Shown here piece after piece: positions 42,609-55,633 of a stretch of 64,000 nucleotides of DNA (the stretch's first letter is position 1; each line of letters begins with the position of its first letter). The DNA is taken from the NCBI RefSeq assembly GCF_017312405.1, contig NZ_BLTG01000024.1:62001-126000 (forward strand). Reading direction: 5' to 3'. The notes under the pieces are model-generated. The model saw only the letters and a program-made list of their open reading frames with translations. It was not told where the DNA came from and did no database searches. This DNA is from Mycobacterium sp. PO1 (GTDB lineage: Bacteria > Actinomycetota > Actinomycetes > Mycobacteriales > Mycobacteriaceae). The translations under genes were made by a program, and so were the position numbers.

Positions 42609-43394
42609 TCAAGGAAGCGGCCCGCCCGCGGCGATCGCCGACAGCGTGGCGAACTGCTCGCCGTCCAGCGAGGCACCGCCCACCAGCGCGCCGTCCACGT
42701 CCGCCTGGCCGACGATCTCACCGACGTTCTTGGCGTTGACCGAGCCGCCGTAGAGCACCCGCACGCCGGCAGCCAACTCCGGCGATGCCAGGTTGCCCAA
42801 CTCCTGCCGGATGGCCTGGCAGACTTCCTGGGCGTCGGCCGCGCTGGCCACCCGGCCGGTGCCGATCGCCCAGACCGGCTCGTAGGCGATCACGGCCTGC
42901 CCGATCTGCTCGGCGCTCAACCCGGCCAGCGAGCCCCGCAATTGTTCGACGTTGTAGTCGACGTGGTTGCCGGCCTCACGGATCTCGAGATGCTCACCGA
43001 TGCAGATGATCGGCACCAGCCCGTGCCTGAACGCGGCGAGCGCCTTCGCGGCGACCAGCGCGTCGTCCTCGTGGTGGTAGGTGCGCCGCTCGGAGTGGCC
43101 GACCACGACGAACGAACAGCCCAGTTTCGCCAGGAAAGCCCCGCTGACTTCGCCGGTGTAGGCGCCCGAGTCGTGCTGGGAGAGGTCCTGGGCACCGTAG
43201 GTCAGCCGCAACTTGTCCCCGTCGACCAGCGTCTGCACGCTGCGCAGGTCGGTGAACGGCGGGATGACGGTGACGTCGACCTTGTCGAAGTACTTGTCGG
43301 GCAACGAGAACGCGATCTTCTGCACCAGCGCGATGCCTTCGAAGTGGTTCAGGTTCATCTTCCAGTTGCCGGCGATCAGCGGCTTTCGCGACAC
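42609..43394 (-). CDS. tpiA: Triosephosphate isomerase
   Basis: Encodes 261 aa. Catalytic residues are Asn10 and Lys12 (AGNWKMN), His100 (VVGHSERR) and Glu172 ([11 protein letters not shown]). It interconverts dihydroxyacetone phosphate and glyceraldehyde-3-phosphate. GTG 43394 has AAGGGG upstream and lies 10 nt after the pgk stop, so gap-pgk-tpiA form one operon. Confidence 0.97.
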   Translation of the reverse strand: MSRKPLIAGNWKMNLNHFEGIALVQKIAFSLPDKYFDKVDVTVIPPFTDLRSVQTLVDGDKLRLTYGAQDLSQHDSGAYTGEVSGAFLAKLGCSFVVVGHSERRTYHHEDDALVAAKALAAFRHGLVPIICIGEHLEIREAGNHVDYNVEQLRGSLAGLSAEQIGQAVIAYEPVWAIGTGRVASAADAQEVCQAIRQELGNLASPELAAGVRVLYGGSVNAKNVGEIVGQADVDGALVGGASLDGEQFATLSAIAAGGPLP

Positions 43395-43404
43395 GGTGCC
43401 CCCT

Positions 43405-44619
43405 TCAGGACTCGAGTACGGAGATGCCGGGCAAGGTCTTGCCCTCGAGGTACTCCAGCGACGCCCCGCCGCCGGTGGAGATGTGGGAGAAGCCGTCCTC
43501 GGGCAACCCCAGCTGCCGTACCGCCGCGGCGGAGTCCCCGCCGCCGACGACGCTGAAGCCGCCCTTGCCGGTCGCGGCGATGATGGCTTCGGCGACGCCC
43601 TTGGTGCCCGCCGAGAACGCCGGGAACTCGAACACGCCCATCGGACCGTTCCAGAACACCGTCTTGGCGTTGGACAGCAGCGCGGCGAAGCGCTTCACCG
43701 ACTCGGGGCCGATGTCGAGGCCCATCTTGTCGTCCGGGATCGCATCGCAGGAAACCGTCTCCGGTGGCGAGTCGGCGGCGAACTTCTCGGCGACGACGAT
43801 GTCCACCGGCAGATGCAACACGTCGGCGTAGGTGTCCAACAACTTGCGGCAGGTGTCGACCATGCCCTCTTCGAGCAACGATGAACCGACCGAAAGACCC
43901 TGCGCCGCAAGGAAGGTGAAGCACATACCGCCGCCGATGATGAGGCTGTCGGCCTTGGTGGCCAGGTTCTCGATCACGGCGAGCTTGTCGGAGACCTTGG
44001 ACCCGCCGAGTACCACGGCGTACGGCCGCTGCGTCGACTCGGTCAGCTGCTCGAGCACCCTGACCTCGGTCGCGACCAGTGTGCCGGCATAGTGCGGCAG
44101 CAGCTTGGCGACGTCGAACACCGAAGCCTGCTTGCGGTGCACGACGCCGAAGCCGTCACTGACGAAAGCACCGTCGTCGCCGACGAGCTCGACGAGCGCC
44201 TTGGCCAGCGATTCCCGCTCGGCGTCGTCCTTGCTGGTTTCGCGCGGATCGAAGCGGATGTTCTCCAGCAGCAGGATGTCGCCGTCCGTCAGTCCCTCGG
44301 CGCGGGCCAGCGCGTCACTGCCGACCACGTCACCGGCGAGCTGAACGTGGCGGCCCAACCGCTCCCCGAGGTCCCTGGCCACCGGAGCCAGCGAGTACTT
44401 CGGATCAGGCTCGCCCTTCGGCCGGCCCAGGTGCGCGGTGACGACGAGCTTGGCGCCGGCGTCACTCAACGCCTTCAGGGTCGGCAGCGAGGCGATGATC
44501 CGGCCCGGATCGGTGATCTGACCGTCGTCGTTCAGCGGGACGTTGAAGTCGGAGCGCACCAGTATGCCGCGCCCCGAAACACCCTCTGCCAGAAGATCGG
44601 AGAGCGTCTTGACAGCCAT
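43405..44619 (-). CDS. pgk: Phosphoglycerate kinase
   Basis: Encodes 404 aa. N-terminal substrate binding is [12 protein letters not shown] and [26 protein letters not shown]; the C-terminal nucleotide-binding GGGDSAAAV is standard. It makes ATP from 1,3-bisphosphoglycerate. It starts at ATG 44619, 4 nt after the gap stop. Confidence 0.97.
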   Translation of the reverse strand: MAVKTLSDLLAEGVSGRGILVRSDFNVPLNDDGQITDPGRIIASLPTLKALSDAGAKLVVTAHLGRPKGEPDPKYSLAPVARDLGERLGRHVQLAGDVVGSDALARAEGLTDGDILLLENIRFDPRETSKDDAERESLAKALVELVGDDGAFVSDGFGVVHRKQASVFDVAKLLPHYAGTLVATEVRVLEQLTESTQRPYAVVLGGSKVSDKLAVIENLATKADSLIIGGGMCFTFLAAQGLSVGSSLLEEGMVDTCRKLLDTYADVLHLPVDIVVAEKFAADSPPETVSCDAIPDDKMGLDIGPESVKRFAALLSNAKTVFWNGPMGVFEFPAFSAGTKGVAEAIIAATGKGGFSVVGGGDSAAAVRQLGLPEDGFSHISTGGGASLEYLEGKTLPGISVLES

Positions 44620-44623
44620 CGGG

Positions 44624-45754
<1,131 letters not shown>

Positions 45755-46471
45755 CTAGCTCACCGACAAACTCTGGTCGACGTAGGGGTTGCCGAGCCAT
45801 TTGCGCCGCAACCGCTGCAGTGTGCCGTCTTCTTCCAACTCGGCCTGGGCCACCTGCAGGCGCGCCAGCAGGGCTTGGTCAGCAGGGTTGACCGCGACCG
45901 CGATCTGTTCGGTGGAGATACCGCCGGACTGGACGATTTCGACATCGGGCACCTGGCTGACCAGCCGGGACAACACCGGAGCAAGTTCGAGCACTGCGTC
46001 GCAGCCACCGGCGGTGAGATCGGCGACGGCGGTGCCGGCGGCTCCGTAGTCATAGATCCGCACGCGCGCCACGCGGCCCTCGGCGACGAGATGCCCGGCG
46101 ATCGCTTCGCTGGTGTCGCCACGTTGCACGCCGACGGTCAATCCGCTCAGATCGTCGATCGAGCGGACCTGCGGCAGCCGCACGGTGTCGACGGCCAGGC
46201 CCTGGCCGGAGATCACGTAGGGCGGGAGGAACGCGACCGTGTGTTCCCGTTCGGGGGTGGTGGTCACTGCTGCGGCCACACAGTCGTACTCGCCGGCGGC
46301 CAGTCGCTCGAGGACGGCGCCGAAGTCCGCGCTCGCCTCGTCGGCGATGAACTCCACCGATTCGCCCACGGCCGACCCCAGCGCGGTCATCAGGTCGATG
46401 TCCAGTCCACCGCCGGGCATCCCGTTGAACGGCGGCTCGGGAGAGCCGACCCCGACGAGCAATGCAGCCAC
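45755..46471 (-). CDS. Solute-binding-domain protein (SBP family 3) lacking a signal peptide
   Basis: Encodes 238 aa resembling amino-acid-binding proteins of ABC importers: GSPEPPFNGMPGGGLDIDLMTALGS, FDCVAAAVTTTPEREHTVAFLPPYV and DLSGLTVGVQRGDTSEAI. The start at GTG 46471 leaves no signal peptide or lipobox, so the protein appears cytoplasmic. No transporter genes are adjacent. A TACGGT -10 stands 6 nt before the GTG (leaderless). It may be a ligand sensor or a relic; function unproven. Confidence 0.78.
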   Translation of the reverse strand: MAALLVGVGSPEPPFNGMPGGGLDIDLMTALGSAVGESVEFIADEASADFGAVLERLAAGEYDCVAAAVTTTPEREHTVAFLPPYVISGQGLAVDTVRLPQVRSIDDLSGLTVGVQRGDTSEAIAGHLVAEGRVARVRIYDYGAAGTAVADLTAGGCDAVLELAPVLSRLVSQVPDVEIVQSGGISTEQIAVAVNPADQALLARLQVAQAELEEDGTLQRLRRKWLGNPYVDQSLSVS

Positions 46472-46477
46472 GGAACC

Positions 46478-46495
46478 ACCGTATCGCCCGATAAT
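46478..46495. promoter_or_regulatory. Back-to-back leaderless promoters
   Basis: On the minus strand TACGGT (46483-46478) is followed by 6 nt and GTG 46471. On the plus strand GATAAT (46490-46495) is followed by 6 nt and ATG 46502. The two -10 hexamers are 6 bp apart and the start codons 30 nt apart. The -35 zone of each promoter lies in the other's coding sequence. Confidence 0.65.
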
Positions 46496-46501
46496 CAGCA
46501 G

Positions 46502-46625
46502 ATGACCGATTGGGCGATACCGGCGACCAACGATTTCGTCAACCGGCTCTGCGCGACATTGGGTCGAGGACCACCGGTTCCAGGCCATCGACAAGAAGGT
46601 GCTCGAGCACCTCGTCGATCTCTAG
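46502..46625 (+). pseudogene. Frameshifted mini-gene remnant
   Basis: ATG 46502 opens MTDWAIPATNDFVNRL behind a near-perfect -10. The frame then drifts into the antisense of whiA without a stop. In another frame, 46560-46625 encodes a coding-like C-terminus ([21 protein letters not shown] then TAG) with strongly GC-ending codons. A one-base change around 46553-46560 would join the two parts into about 40 residues. I read this as the two ends of a decayed or deleted gene. The family is not recognised. Confidence 0.45.
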
Positions 46626-47599
46626 GCGTCCTCGAGCAGGTCGGGCGTGACCGCGGATTCCGTGTCGGGGATGCCGTCCTGTTTGGCCTTGCGGTCGGCC
46701 ATCGAGAGCAAGCGCCGGATACGCCCTGCCACGGCGTCTTTCGTCATCGGCGGATCGGCGAGGCGACCCAGCTCCTCCAGCGAAGCTTGGCGGTGCGCGA
46801 CGCGCAGGCTGCCGGCGGCGGCCAGGTGATCGGGCACGGTATCGCCGAGGATCTCCAGCGCGCGTTCGACGCGGGCGGCGGCGGCGACCGCGGCCCGCGC
46901 GGACCGGCGCAGGTTCGCGTCGTCGAAGTTGGCCAGCCGGTTGGCGGTGGCGCGGACCTCGCGGCGCATGCGCCGCTCCTCCCAGGTCAGTCGGGTGTCC
47001 TGGGCACCCATCCGGGTCAGCAGTGCGCCGATGGCCTCGCCGTCGCGCACCACCACCCGGTCACTGCCGCGCACCTCGCGGGCTTTGGCGCTGACACCGA
47101 GCCGCCGCGCAGCACCGACCAGGGCCAACGCCGCCTCGGGCCCGGGGCAGCTGACCTCCAGCGCCGAGGATCGACCCGGCTCGGTGAGCGAGCCGTGCGC
47201 CAAAAACGCGCCCCGCCAAGCGGCTTCGGCATCGGCGACGCTGCCGCCGACGACCTGGGCGGGCAGTCCGCGCACGGGGCGGCCGCGCAGATCGAGCAGG
47301 CCGGTCTGACGGGCCAGCGCCTCACCGTCCTGGACCACGCGCACCAGGTAGCGGGTGCTCTTGCGGATTCCGGTCGCCGACATGACCTGCACCACCGCGT
47401 TGTACCCGTACAGGTCGTAGATGTCCTTGCGCAGCCGGCGCGCGATGATGCCCAGGTCGACTTCGGCTTCGACGACGACCCGGCCGGAGACGATGTGCAA
47501 TCCGCCGGCGAACCGCAGCAGTGACGCCACCTCGGCACGGCGGGCGCTCACCGAATTGACCACCAGCCGGCTCAGTTCGTCTTTGACCTCGGCTGTCAT
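46622..47599 (-). CDS. whiA: WhiA-family regulator
   Basis: Encodes 325 aa: an N-terminal LAGLIDADG-like domain ([14 protein letters not shown] region) and a C-terminal HTH ([25 protein letters not shown]). In Streptomyces WhiA activates sporulation division genes; in mycobacteria it is linked to division. ATG 47599 overlaps the yvcK stop (ATGA) and gives the M. tuberculosis length; an upstream GTG at 47605 is less likely. It is last in uvrC-rapZ-yvcK-whiA order. Confidence 0.95.
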   Translation of the reverse strand: MTAEVKDELSRLVVNSVSARRAEVASLLRFAGGLHIVSGRVVVEAEVDLGIIARRLRKDIYDLYGYNAVVQVMSATGIRKSTRYLVRVVQDGEALARQTGLLDLRGRPVRGLPAQVVGGSVADAEAAWRGAFLAHGSLTEPGRSSALEVSCPGPEAALALVGAARRLGVSAKAREVRGSDRVVVRDGEAIGALLTRMGAQDTRLTWEERRMRREVRATANRLANFDDANLRRSARAAVAAAARVERALEILGDTVPDHLAAAGSLRVAHRQASLEELGRLADPPMTKDAVAGRIRRLLSMADRKAKQDGIPDTESAVTPDLLEDA

Positions 47600-48615
47600 C
47601 GCCACGGGTCGTCACCTCTCGGTCCGTTCACTGTCGGTGTGGGCACAGTAGGCGGCGCCGCCCTGGGCACCATGCCCCGCCTTCGGACCCCCTCCAACGC
47701 CGCGGCCAGTTTCGCCGGGTCATGTAAAGGTGTACCAGGTCTGCAAACGTCAGCAAACTCTACGCGGGCGTCGAGAATCAGCGCCGTGCGGCGCAACTGA
47801 TCGCGCTCGCGCTCGCTGGGCACGCTGGTGCTGTCGACGATGATGTCGTGCATGGTGAATTCCGGCGCGTGCTGCGACAGCACGTGGATGTGGCGTTCCA
47901 CCGAGAAGCCGGCCGTCTCCCCCGGTTCGGCCACCAGGTTGAGCACCAGCGCGCGCCGGGCGGTCGTCGAGCGCAGTGCCGCCGCGAGCTCCGGCACCAG
48001 CACGTGGGGGATGACACTGGTGAACCACGAGCCCGGACCGAGCACGACGAGATCGGCGTTCATGATGGCGTCGATGGCCTGACGCGTGGCCGGCGGGTCG
48101 CTGGGCAGCAGCCGCACCCGCCGCACCTTGCCCACGGTGGTGGCGATGGCCACCTGCCCGCGGATGGCGCGGCTGACCCTCGGATCGGCCTCCAAGCCGA
48201 CCACGTCGGCTTCGATACTCAATCCGGTGGGACACATCGGCAGCACCCGGCCCTTCACGCCGAGGATGCGGCCCAGCTCATCGAGGGCGGCCACCGGGTC
48301 GGCGAGGACCTCGCTCAACCCGGCCAGCATGAGATTGCCGATGGGGTGCCCGGCGAGCGCACCGCTACCGCCGAACCGGTGCTGGATGATCGTCGCCCAC
48401 AACCGGCCATGCGGGCTGTCGGAGGCCAACGCCGCCAGCGCCATTCGCAGATCACCGGGGGGAACGACGTCGAGCTCGCTGCGCAGCCGGCCCGAGGACC
48501 CGCCGTCATCGGCCACGGTGACGATCGCGGTGACATGCGGGGTGATCCGCCGGGCCGCGGACAGCGTCGCGTACAACCCGTGCCCGCCCCCGAGCGCAAC
48601 GATGCGGGGACTCAC
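47596..48615 (-). CDS. yvcK: YvcK/CuvA-type gluconeogenesis and morphogenesis factor
   Basis: Encodes 339 aa of the YvcK (CofD-like) family: [29 protein letters not shown] and [11 protein letters not shown]. In mycobacteria the homologue CuvA (Rv1422) supports growth on gluconeogenic carbon and cell shape. GTG 48615 has GGGAGG 7 nt upstream. A Pro/Arg tail ([13 protein letters not shown]) precedes the 4-nt overlap with whiA. Confidence 0.94.
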   Translation of the reverse strand: MSPRIVALGGGHGLYATLSAARRITPHVTAIVTVADDGGSSGRLRSELDVVPPGDLRMALAALASDSPHGRLWATIIQHRFGGSGALAGHPIGNLMLAGLSEVLADPVAALDELGRILGVKGRVLPMCPTGLSIEADVVGLEADPRVSRAIRGQVAIATTVGKVRRVRLLPSDPPATRQAIDAIMNADLVVLGPGSWFTSVIPHVLVPELAAALRSTTARRALVLNLVAEPGETAGFSVERHIHVLSQHAPEFTMHDIIVDSTSVPSERERDQLRRTALILDARVEFADVCRPGTPLHDPAKLAAALEGVRRRGMVPRAAPPTVPTPTVNGPRGDDPWR

Positions 48616-48670
48616 CCGTCCACCTCCCGCGCGGAGAAGCTCACCTGCTGTGCCTCACGGACCGAGCAGC

Positions 48671-49618
48671 TCATTCGCGCCCCAGATCGCGGTGCAGCAC
48701 CCGCACCGTCAGCGCGTCGCCGCCGGACAACCGGGCAGCCAGGGCCTCGGCCATCGCCACACTGCGGTGCTTGCCGCCGGTACAGCCGATGGCCACGGTC
48801 ATGTAGCGCTTCCCCTCCCTGCGGTACCCGTCGATGACGACGCCCAACAGCTGATGGTAGGAGTCGAGGAACTCGACGGCGCCCGGTTGGCCGAGGACGT
48901 AGTCGCGGACGTCGGGATGCTGGCCGCTGTGGGGGCGCAGCTGGTCCACCCAGTGGGGATTGGGCAGGAACCGCACATCCATCACGGTGTCGGCGTCCAT
49001 CGGCAGGCCGTACTTGTAACCGAAGGACTCCACGGTGACGTTGGTGTGGGCGACGGTCTCGCCCCCGAAGGCGCGCTCGATGCTCTCGCGCAGCGCGGGA
49101 ACCGGAAGCGACGACGTGTCGATGACCAGATCGGCCGCCGCGCGCACCGGCGCGAGCATGGCCCGCTCCGCGGCGATGCCCTCGGCCAGCGTCTGGTTGC
49201 CCTGCAGCGGATGGCTGCGCCGGTTCTGCTCGTAGCGCCGGACGAGGATGTCGTCGGAGGCCTCCAGGAACAGGACGCGGGGGGCGATGTTGCGGGTCGC
49301 GAGCTCGTTGCGCACCGAGTCGAGGTCCCCGGTGAAGCCCCGGGATCGCACGTCCATCACCACCGCGAGTTGGGTGATGCGGGACCCGGCGGCCAGCCCG
49401 AGGTCGACCATCCGGGCGATGAGCTCGGGCGGCAGGTTGTCGGCGACATACCAGCCGAGGTCCTCGAGCACTTTGGCCGCGGTTCCCCGGCCGGCTCCGG
49501 ACAGGCCGGTGACGAGGACCACGTCGATGTCGCTTCCGACCTCGTCGCCGAGGTCACTCCCGTCAGCGGCGGTGCCGGTGTCTGCGCGCAGTTCCTCGTG
49601 CATACCTTGCTCTGTCAT
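48671..49618 (-). CDS. rapZ: RapZ-family nucleotide-binding protein
   Basis: Encodes 315 aa. A short variable acidic N-terminus (1-30) precedes the P-loop GLSGAGRG (38-45). The C-terminal domain has [17 protein letters not shown]. In E. coli RapZ binds GlmZ RNA and UDP-GlcNAc precursors; in actinobacteria the role is less clear. ATG 49618 overlaps the uvrC stop (ATGA). Confidence 0.94.
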   Translation of the reverse strand: MTEQGMHEELRADTGTAADGSDLGDEVGSDIDVVLVTGLSGAGRGTAAKVLEDLGWYVADNLPPELIARMVDLGLAAGSRITQLAVVMDVRSRGFTGDLDSVRNELATRNIAPRVLFLEASDDILVRRYEQNRRSHPLQGNQTLAEGIAAERAMLAPVRAAADLVIDTSSLPVPALRESIERAFGGETVAHTNVTVESFGYKYGLPMDADTVMDVRFLPNPHWVDQLRPHSGQHPDVRDYVLGQPGAVEFLDSYHQLLGVVIDGYRREGKRYMTVAIGCTGGKHRSVAMAEALAARLSGGDALTVRVLHRDLGRE

Positions 49619-51735
49619 CCCGGTGCTGTGCTCCGATCATCGCCGATCACGGGTGCGGACGCCTGCGAAACGGCCGGTGAATCAGGCGCCGCGGCCGCCG
49701 GCGCCTCGACGGGTGGCCCAGTCGGCGGCGCGGCGCCGAGCGCCTCCAGCACGGCGTGGGCTGTCGCAGCGCCGATGCCGGGCACCGAGGTGATCTCCTC
49801 GACGCTGGCCTGCTTGAGCCGGGCCAGCGACCCGAAGTGGGTGACCAGGGCTTTGCGCCGGTGCTCACCCAGCCCCCGCACCGAGTCCAGCGCCGATGCC
49901 GTCATTCGTTTGGAGCGCTTGCTGCGGTGGTAGCTGATCGCGAACCGATGCGCCTCGTCACGCACCCGCTGCAGCAGGTACAGACCGTCGCTGTTGCGCG
50001 GCAGGATCACCGGCTCGGCGGGCGCGCCGTCGCGTCCAGGCACCCACACTTCTTCGAGCCGCTTGGCCAGGCCGACCACCGCGACGTCGGTCACGCCCAG
50101 TTCGTCGAGCACCGACGCCGCCGCGTTGACCTGCGGTGCGCCCCCGTCGACGACGAAAAGGTTGGGGGGGTAAGCGAAGCGGGCCGGACGAGCGCGGGGA
50201 CCGTCATCCACCCGAGCGCTCACCCGAGAACCATCGTCCGCCCGAGCGCCATCGTCCGCGCCCGACTCTGCGACGTCCTCGGAGTCACGCAGGTGACGGT
50301 GGAAGCGCCGCCGTGTCACCTCCGCGATCGATGCGACGTCGTCGGAGCGGCCGTGCCCCGCCGCCTCTCTGATCGCGTAATGCCGATAGTCGGATTTCTT
50401 GGGCAGGCCGTCTTCGAAGACGACCAGCGAGGCGACGACGTCGGTGCCCTGGACATGGCTGATGTCGACGCACTCGATGCGCAGCGGCGCGTCCTCGAGC
50501 TCGAGAGCCTCCTGGATGCTCTGCAGCGCAGCACTTCTCGCGGTGAAGTCACCGGCCCGCTTGAGCTTGTGCTGGGTCAGGGCGTCCTGGGCGTTGCGGT
50601 GCACCGTTTCGGCCAGCGCCCGTTTGTCGCCGCGCTGCGCCACCCGCAGCGTCACCCGCGAGCCCCGCAGCTGGGACAACCACGTCTCGAGTTCGTCGGA
50701 GGTCTCCGGCAGCACCGGCACGAGCACCTGACGCGGCACCGGGTTGGCGACCTCGTCTCGCCCGCCGTCGGCGGCAGTGCCCAGTGCCGCCTGGTCTCCG
50801 TAGAACTGGGTGAGAAACTGCTCGACCAGATACTCCAGCGTGGATTCGCCGGGCTCACCGGACTTTTCGACGACCCAGCCGCGTTGGCCGCGCACCCGCC
50901 CGCCGCGGACATGGAAGACCTGCACCGCGGCCTCCAGCTCGTCGTCGGCGAAGGCGACGACATCGGCGTCGGTGCCGTCGCCGAAGACCACGGCCTGTTT
51001 CTCCAGCGCGCGGCGCATCGCCGAGATGTCGTCGCGCAGCCGCGCAGCGCGCTCGAAATCGAGGTTGACCGACGCGTCGTTCATCTGCTGCTCCATCTCG
51101 CGGACCAGCTTGTCGGTCTTGCCGGCCAGGAAGTCGCAGAAATCGCCGACGATGCGCCGGTGCTCCTCGGCGCTGACCCGGCCGATGCACGGTGCGGAAC
51201 ACTTGTCGATGTATCCGAGCAGGCAGGGGCGGTCAATCTGGCTGTGACGCTTGAACACTCCGTTGGAACAGGTCCGCGCGGGGAACACGCGGGTCAGCAG
51301 GTCCAGCGTTTCGCGGATGGCCCAGGCATGGGAGTAGGGGCCGAAGTAGCGCACCCCTTTGCGCCGCGGTCCCCGGTAGACCATCAGACGCGGGTACTCC
51401 TCGTTGAGGGTGACCGCGAGCACGGGGTAGGACTTGTCGTCGCGGTAGCGGATGTTGAACCGCGGATCGAATTCCTTGATCCAGTTGTATTCGAGTTGAA
51501 GGGCTTCGACCTCGGTGTTGACGACCGTCCACTCCACCCCGGCCGCGGTCATCACCATCTGGCGGGTGCGCGGAGCGAGTCCGGACAGGTCGGCGAAGTA
51601 GGAGTTCAGCCGACTGCGAAGGCTCTTGGCCTTGCCGACGTAGATGACCCGGCCGTGGGCGTCCTTGAAGCGGTACACCCCGGGTTCGACGGGAATCGAC
51701 CCGGGGGCAGGTCGGTACGTCGATGGATCGGGCAC
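49615..51735 (-). CDS. uvrC: UvrABC nuclease subunit C
   Basis: Encodes 706 aa, longer than the about 646 aa recalled for M. tuberculosis. The GIY-YIG nuclease is at the start ([20 protein letters not shown], residues 19-38), followed by a UVR motif (about 225-255), a RNase H-like nuclease and C-terminal HhH motifs ([32 protein letters not shown]). It makes both incisions in nucleotide-excision repair. Residues about 488-512 are a low-complexity Asp/Arg insert, and the C-terminal tail is Pro/Ala-rich. A TAGCCT -10 (51748-51743) lies 7 nt before GTG 51735. Confidence 0.96.
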   Translation of the reverse strand: MPDPSTYRPAPGSIPVEPGVYRFKDAHGRVIYVGKAKSLRSRLNSYFADLSGLAPRTRQMVMTAAGVEWTVVNTEVEALQLEYNWIKEFDPRFNIRYRDDKSYPVLAVTLNEEYPRLMVYRGPRRKGVRYFGPYSHAWAIRETLDLLTRVFPARTCSNGVFKRHSQIDRPCLLGYIDKCSAPCIGRVSAEEHRRIVGDFCDFLAGKTDKLVREMEQQMNDASVNLDFERAARLRDDISAMRRALEKQAVVFGDGTDADVVAFADDELEAAVQVFHVRGGRVRGQRGWVVEKSGEPGESTLEYLVEQFLTQFYGDQAALGTAADGGRDEVANPVPRQVLVPVLPETSDELETWLSQLRGSRVTLRVAQRGDKRALAETVHRNAQDALTQHKLKRAGDFTARSAALQSIQEALELEDAPLRIECVDISHVQGTDVVASLVVFEDGLPKKSDYRHYAIREAAGHGRSDDVASIAEVTRRRFHRHLRDSEDVAESGADDGARADDGSRVSARVDDGPRARPARFAYPPNLFVVDGGAPQVNAAASVLDELGVTDVAVVGLAKRLEEVWVPGRDGAPAEPVILPRNSDGLYLLQRVRDEAHRFAISYHRSKRSKRMTASALDSVRGLGEHRRKALVTHFGSLARLKQASVEEITSVPGIGAATAHAVLEALGAAPPTGPPVEAPAAAAPDSPAVSQASAPVIGDDRSTAPG

Positions 51736-51771
51736 AGCTCCCAGGCTACTGCCCCACCCCGACGGCTCGCC

Positions 51772-54001
<2,230 letters not shown>

Positions 54002-54142
54002 CTGCACCACCTTGCCGGTCCCGGGGTCTGGAACCACCCTGTCAACACCCTTCAGTATGAACCACGCCTTGAGACCGGTTATTGCCTGCCGTCCGGCGCA
54101 GCGCAGAAGGGTGTGATCGCCGACCGCCGGACACCGACGTGA

Positions 54143-54160
54143 GGGTGACCCCCGTCACCC
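54143..54160. terminator. Hairpin between ribE and ribAB
   Basis: GGGTGAC-cccc-GTCACCC (54143-54160) is a perfect 7-bp stem. Further GC palindromes (GCCGGC-atc-GCCGGC; GGCGGCGCCGCC) lie between it and ribE. It may terminate ribE transcription; there is no U-tract. Confidence 0.4.
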
Positions 54161-54236
54161 GCGACTTTGCCGGCATCGCCGGCCCCCGCGACTTCGGCGG
54201 CGCCGCCGGCACCGGGCGAAGTCCCTCGGCGCCCGC

Positions 54237-54860
54237 TCAGGTCGCCGAGCCGGCGCCCGGCTCGGCGCGGCCGGCACCCAGCAACCGTTCGACGTACTTG
54301 GCGATGACGTCGACCTCCAGGTTCACCGGCGCCCCGACCTCGGCGCGGCCCAGCGTCGTCAGGTCCAGCGTGGTGGGGATCAGCGAAATCTCGAACCAGT
54401 CCGGGCCCAGGCCCGACACCGTCAGGGAGACGCCGTCGACCGTGATCGAGCCCTTCTCGACCACGTACCGCGACAACGCCGCCGGCAGGGAGACGCGCAC
54501 CACGGTCCAGTGCTCCGACGGGGTGCGGGACACGATGGCGCCGGTTCCGTCGACGTGACCTTGCACGATGTGACCGCCCAGCCTGCTGCTGATCGCCGCG
54601 GCGCGCTCCAGGTTGACCCGCGCGCCGGACGCCGCCTCCCGCAAACTCGATCGCTGCAGGGTCTCGGCCATCACATCCGCGGAGAACGAGCCGTCGGCGA
54701 GCACGTCCACCACGGTCAGACACACCCCGTTGACCGCGATCGAATCGCCGTGTCCGGCATCCGATGTGACGACCGGACCGCGGATGACCAGCCGGGCGGA
54801 GTCGCCGAGATCCTCCCTGCTGACGACCTCACCAAGTTCTTCGACGATTCCGGTGAACAC
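54237..54860 (-). CDS. ribE: Riboflavin synthase, alpha chain
   Basis: Encodes 207 aa with two lumazine-binding repeats (FTGIVEELG / VNGVCLTVVDV in the first, HIVQGHVDGTG / VDGVSLTVSGL in the second). It dismutates lumazine to riboflavin. GTG 54860 is the conserved start and has a TACGCT -10 6 nt upstream, so it is probably leaderless. It is divergent from lprG. Some databases call this gene ribC. Confidence 0.95.
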   Translation of the reverse strand: MFTGIVEELGEVVSREDLGDSARLVIRGPVVTSDAGHGDSIAVNGVCLTVVDVLADGSFSADVMAETLQRSSLREAASGARVNLERAAAISSRLGGHIVQGHVDGTGAIVSRTPSEHWTVVRVSLPAALSRYVVEKGSITVDGVSLTVSGLGPDWFEISLIPTTLDLTTLGRAEVGAPVNLEVDVIAKYVERLLGAGRAEPGAGSAT

Positions 54861-54866
54861 GTTGCC

Positions 54867-54872
54867 AGCGTA
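54867..54872 (-). promoter_or_regulatory. ribE -10 element, leaderless
   Basis: On the minus strand TACGCT (54872-54867), 6 nt (GGCAAC), then GTG 54860. No Shine-Dalgarno is present. The hexamer is identical to that before mptB. Confidence 0.6.
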
Positions 54873-54931
54873 GAACGTCGCCGACCGGCGGGCGGCGCCC
54901 GCACACCCGCACACCTACTACCATGCAGGAC

Positions 54932-55633
54932 ATGCAGACCCGCCTGTTGGCGATCCTCGCCGCCCTTTTCGCCGTTGCCGCCCTCGTCGCGGGGTGCTCC
55001 GGCTCCTCCGACGACTCCGCCACAGACCTGCCCGACGCCGCGACCCTGCTGCAGGAGTCCAGCGAGACGACCGCCGGTGAGACCAGTGCGCACCTGAAGT
55101 TGGCCGTGCAGGGCCAGATCGCCGAGCTGCCCGTCGAGTCCCTCGAGGGAGACCTGACCCAGCGGCCCGCGGTGGCGGCCAAAGGCACCGCCGACATCGT
55201 CTTCCTGGGCCAGCGGCTCGAAGGTGTGCAGTTCGTCGTCGCCGACGGCGACCTCTACGCCGCGATCACCGCAGGTGGCAGCCTGTCGAACTTCGGTCCC
55301 GCCTCCGACATCTACGACGTCGCCGCAATCCTGAGCCCCGATGCCGGCCTGGCCAACGTGCTGTCCAATTTCTCCGACGCCAAGTCCGACGGCCGCGAGA
55401 CCGTCGAAGGCGTCACCACCGTCCGCATCACCGGCATGGTCAGCGCCGACGCGGTCAACAAGATCGCCCCGCAGATCGCCGCCACCGGCCCGGTCCCCGG
55501 CACCGCCTGGGTCGCCGAGGACGGTGACCACCAGCTGATGCAGGCGCGCCTGGAGCCCAGCCCGGGCAACAGCGTGACGATGACGCTGTCGGACTGGGGT
55601 GAACCGGTGACCGTCGACAAACCGGCTGTCTGA
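54932..55633 (+). CDS. lprG: Lipoprotein LprG
   Basis: Encodes 233 aa. A signal sequence leads to lipobox VAGC with Cys22 as the lipidated residue. The mature domain (LppX/LprG fold) binds triacylated lipids and works with P55 to move triacylglycerides and lipoglycans to the cell surface. ATG 54932 is preferred: TACCAT (54919-54924) lies 7 nt upstream, a leaderless layout; ATG 54923 would add three residues. Confidence 0.94.
   Translation: MQTRLLAILAALFAVAALVAGCSGSSDDSATDLPDAATLLQESSETTAGETSAHLKLAVQGQIAELPVESLEGDLTQRPAVAAKGTADIVFLGQRLEGVQFVVADGDLYAAITAGGSLSNFGPASDIYDVAAILSPDAGLANVLSNFSDAKSDGRETVEGVTTVRITGMVSADAVNKIAPQIAATGPVPGTAWVAEDGDHQLMQARLEPSPGNSVTMTLSDWGEPVTVDKPAV

Noticed and set aside
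54002..54236. FMN riboswitch before ribAB
   Set aside because: I do not see the conserved FMN-element blocks; only GC palindromes and a short hairpin are present.
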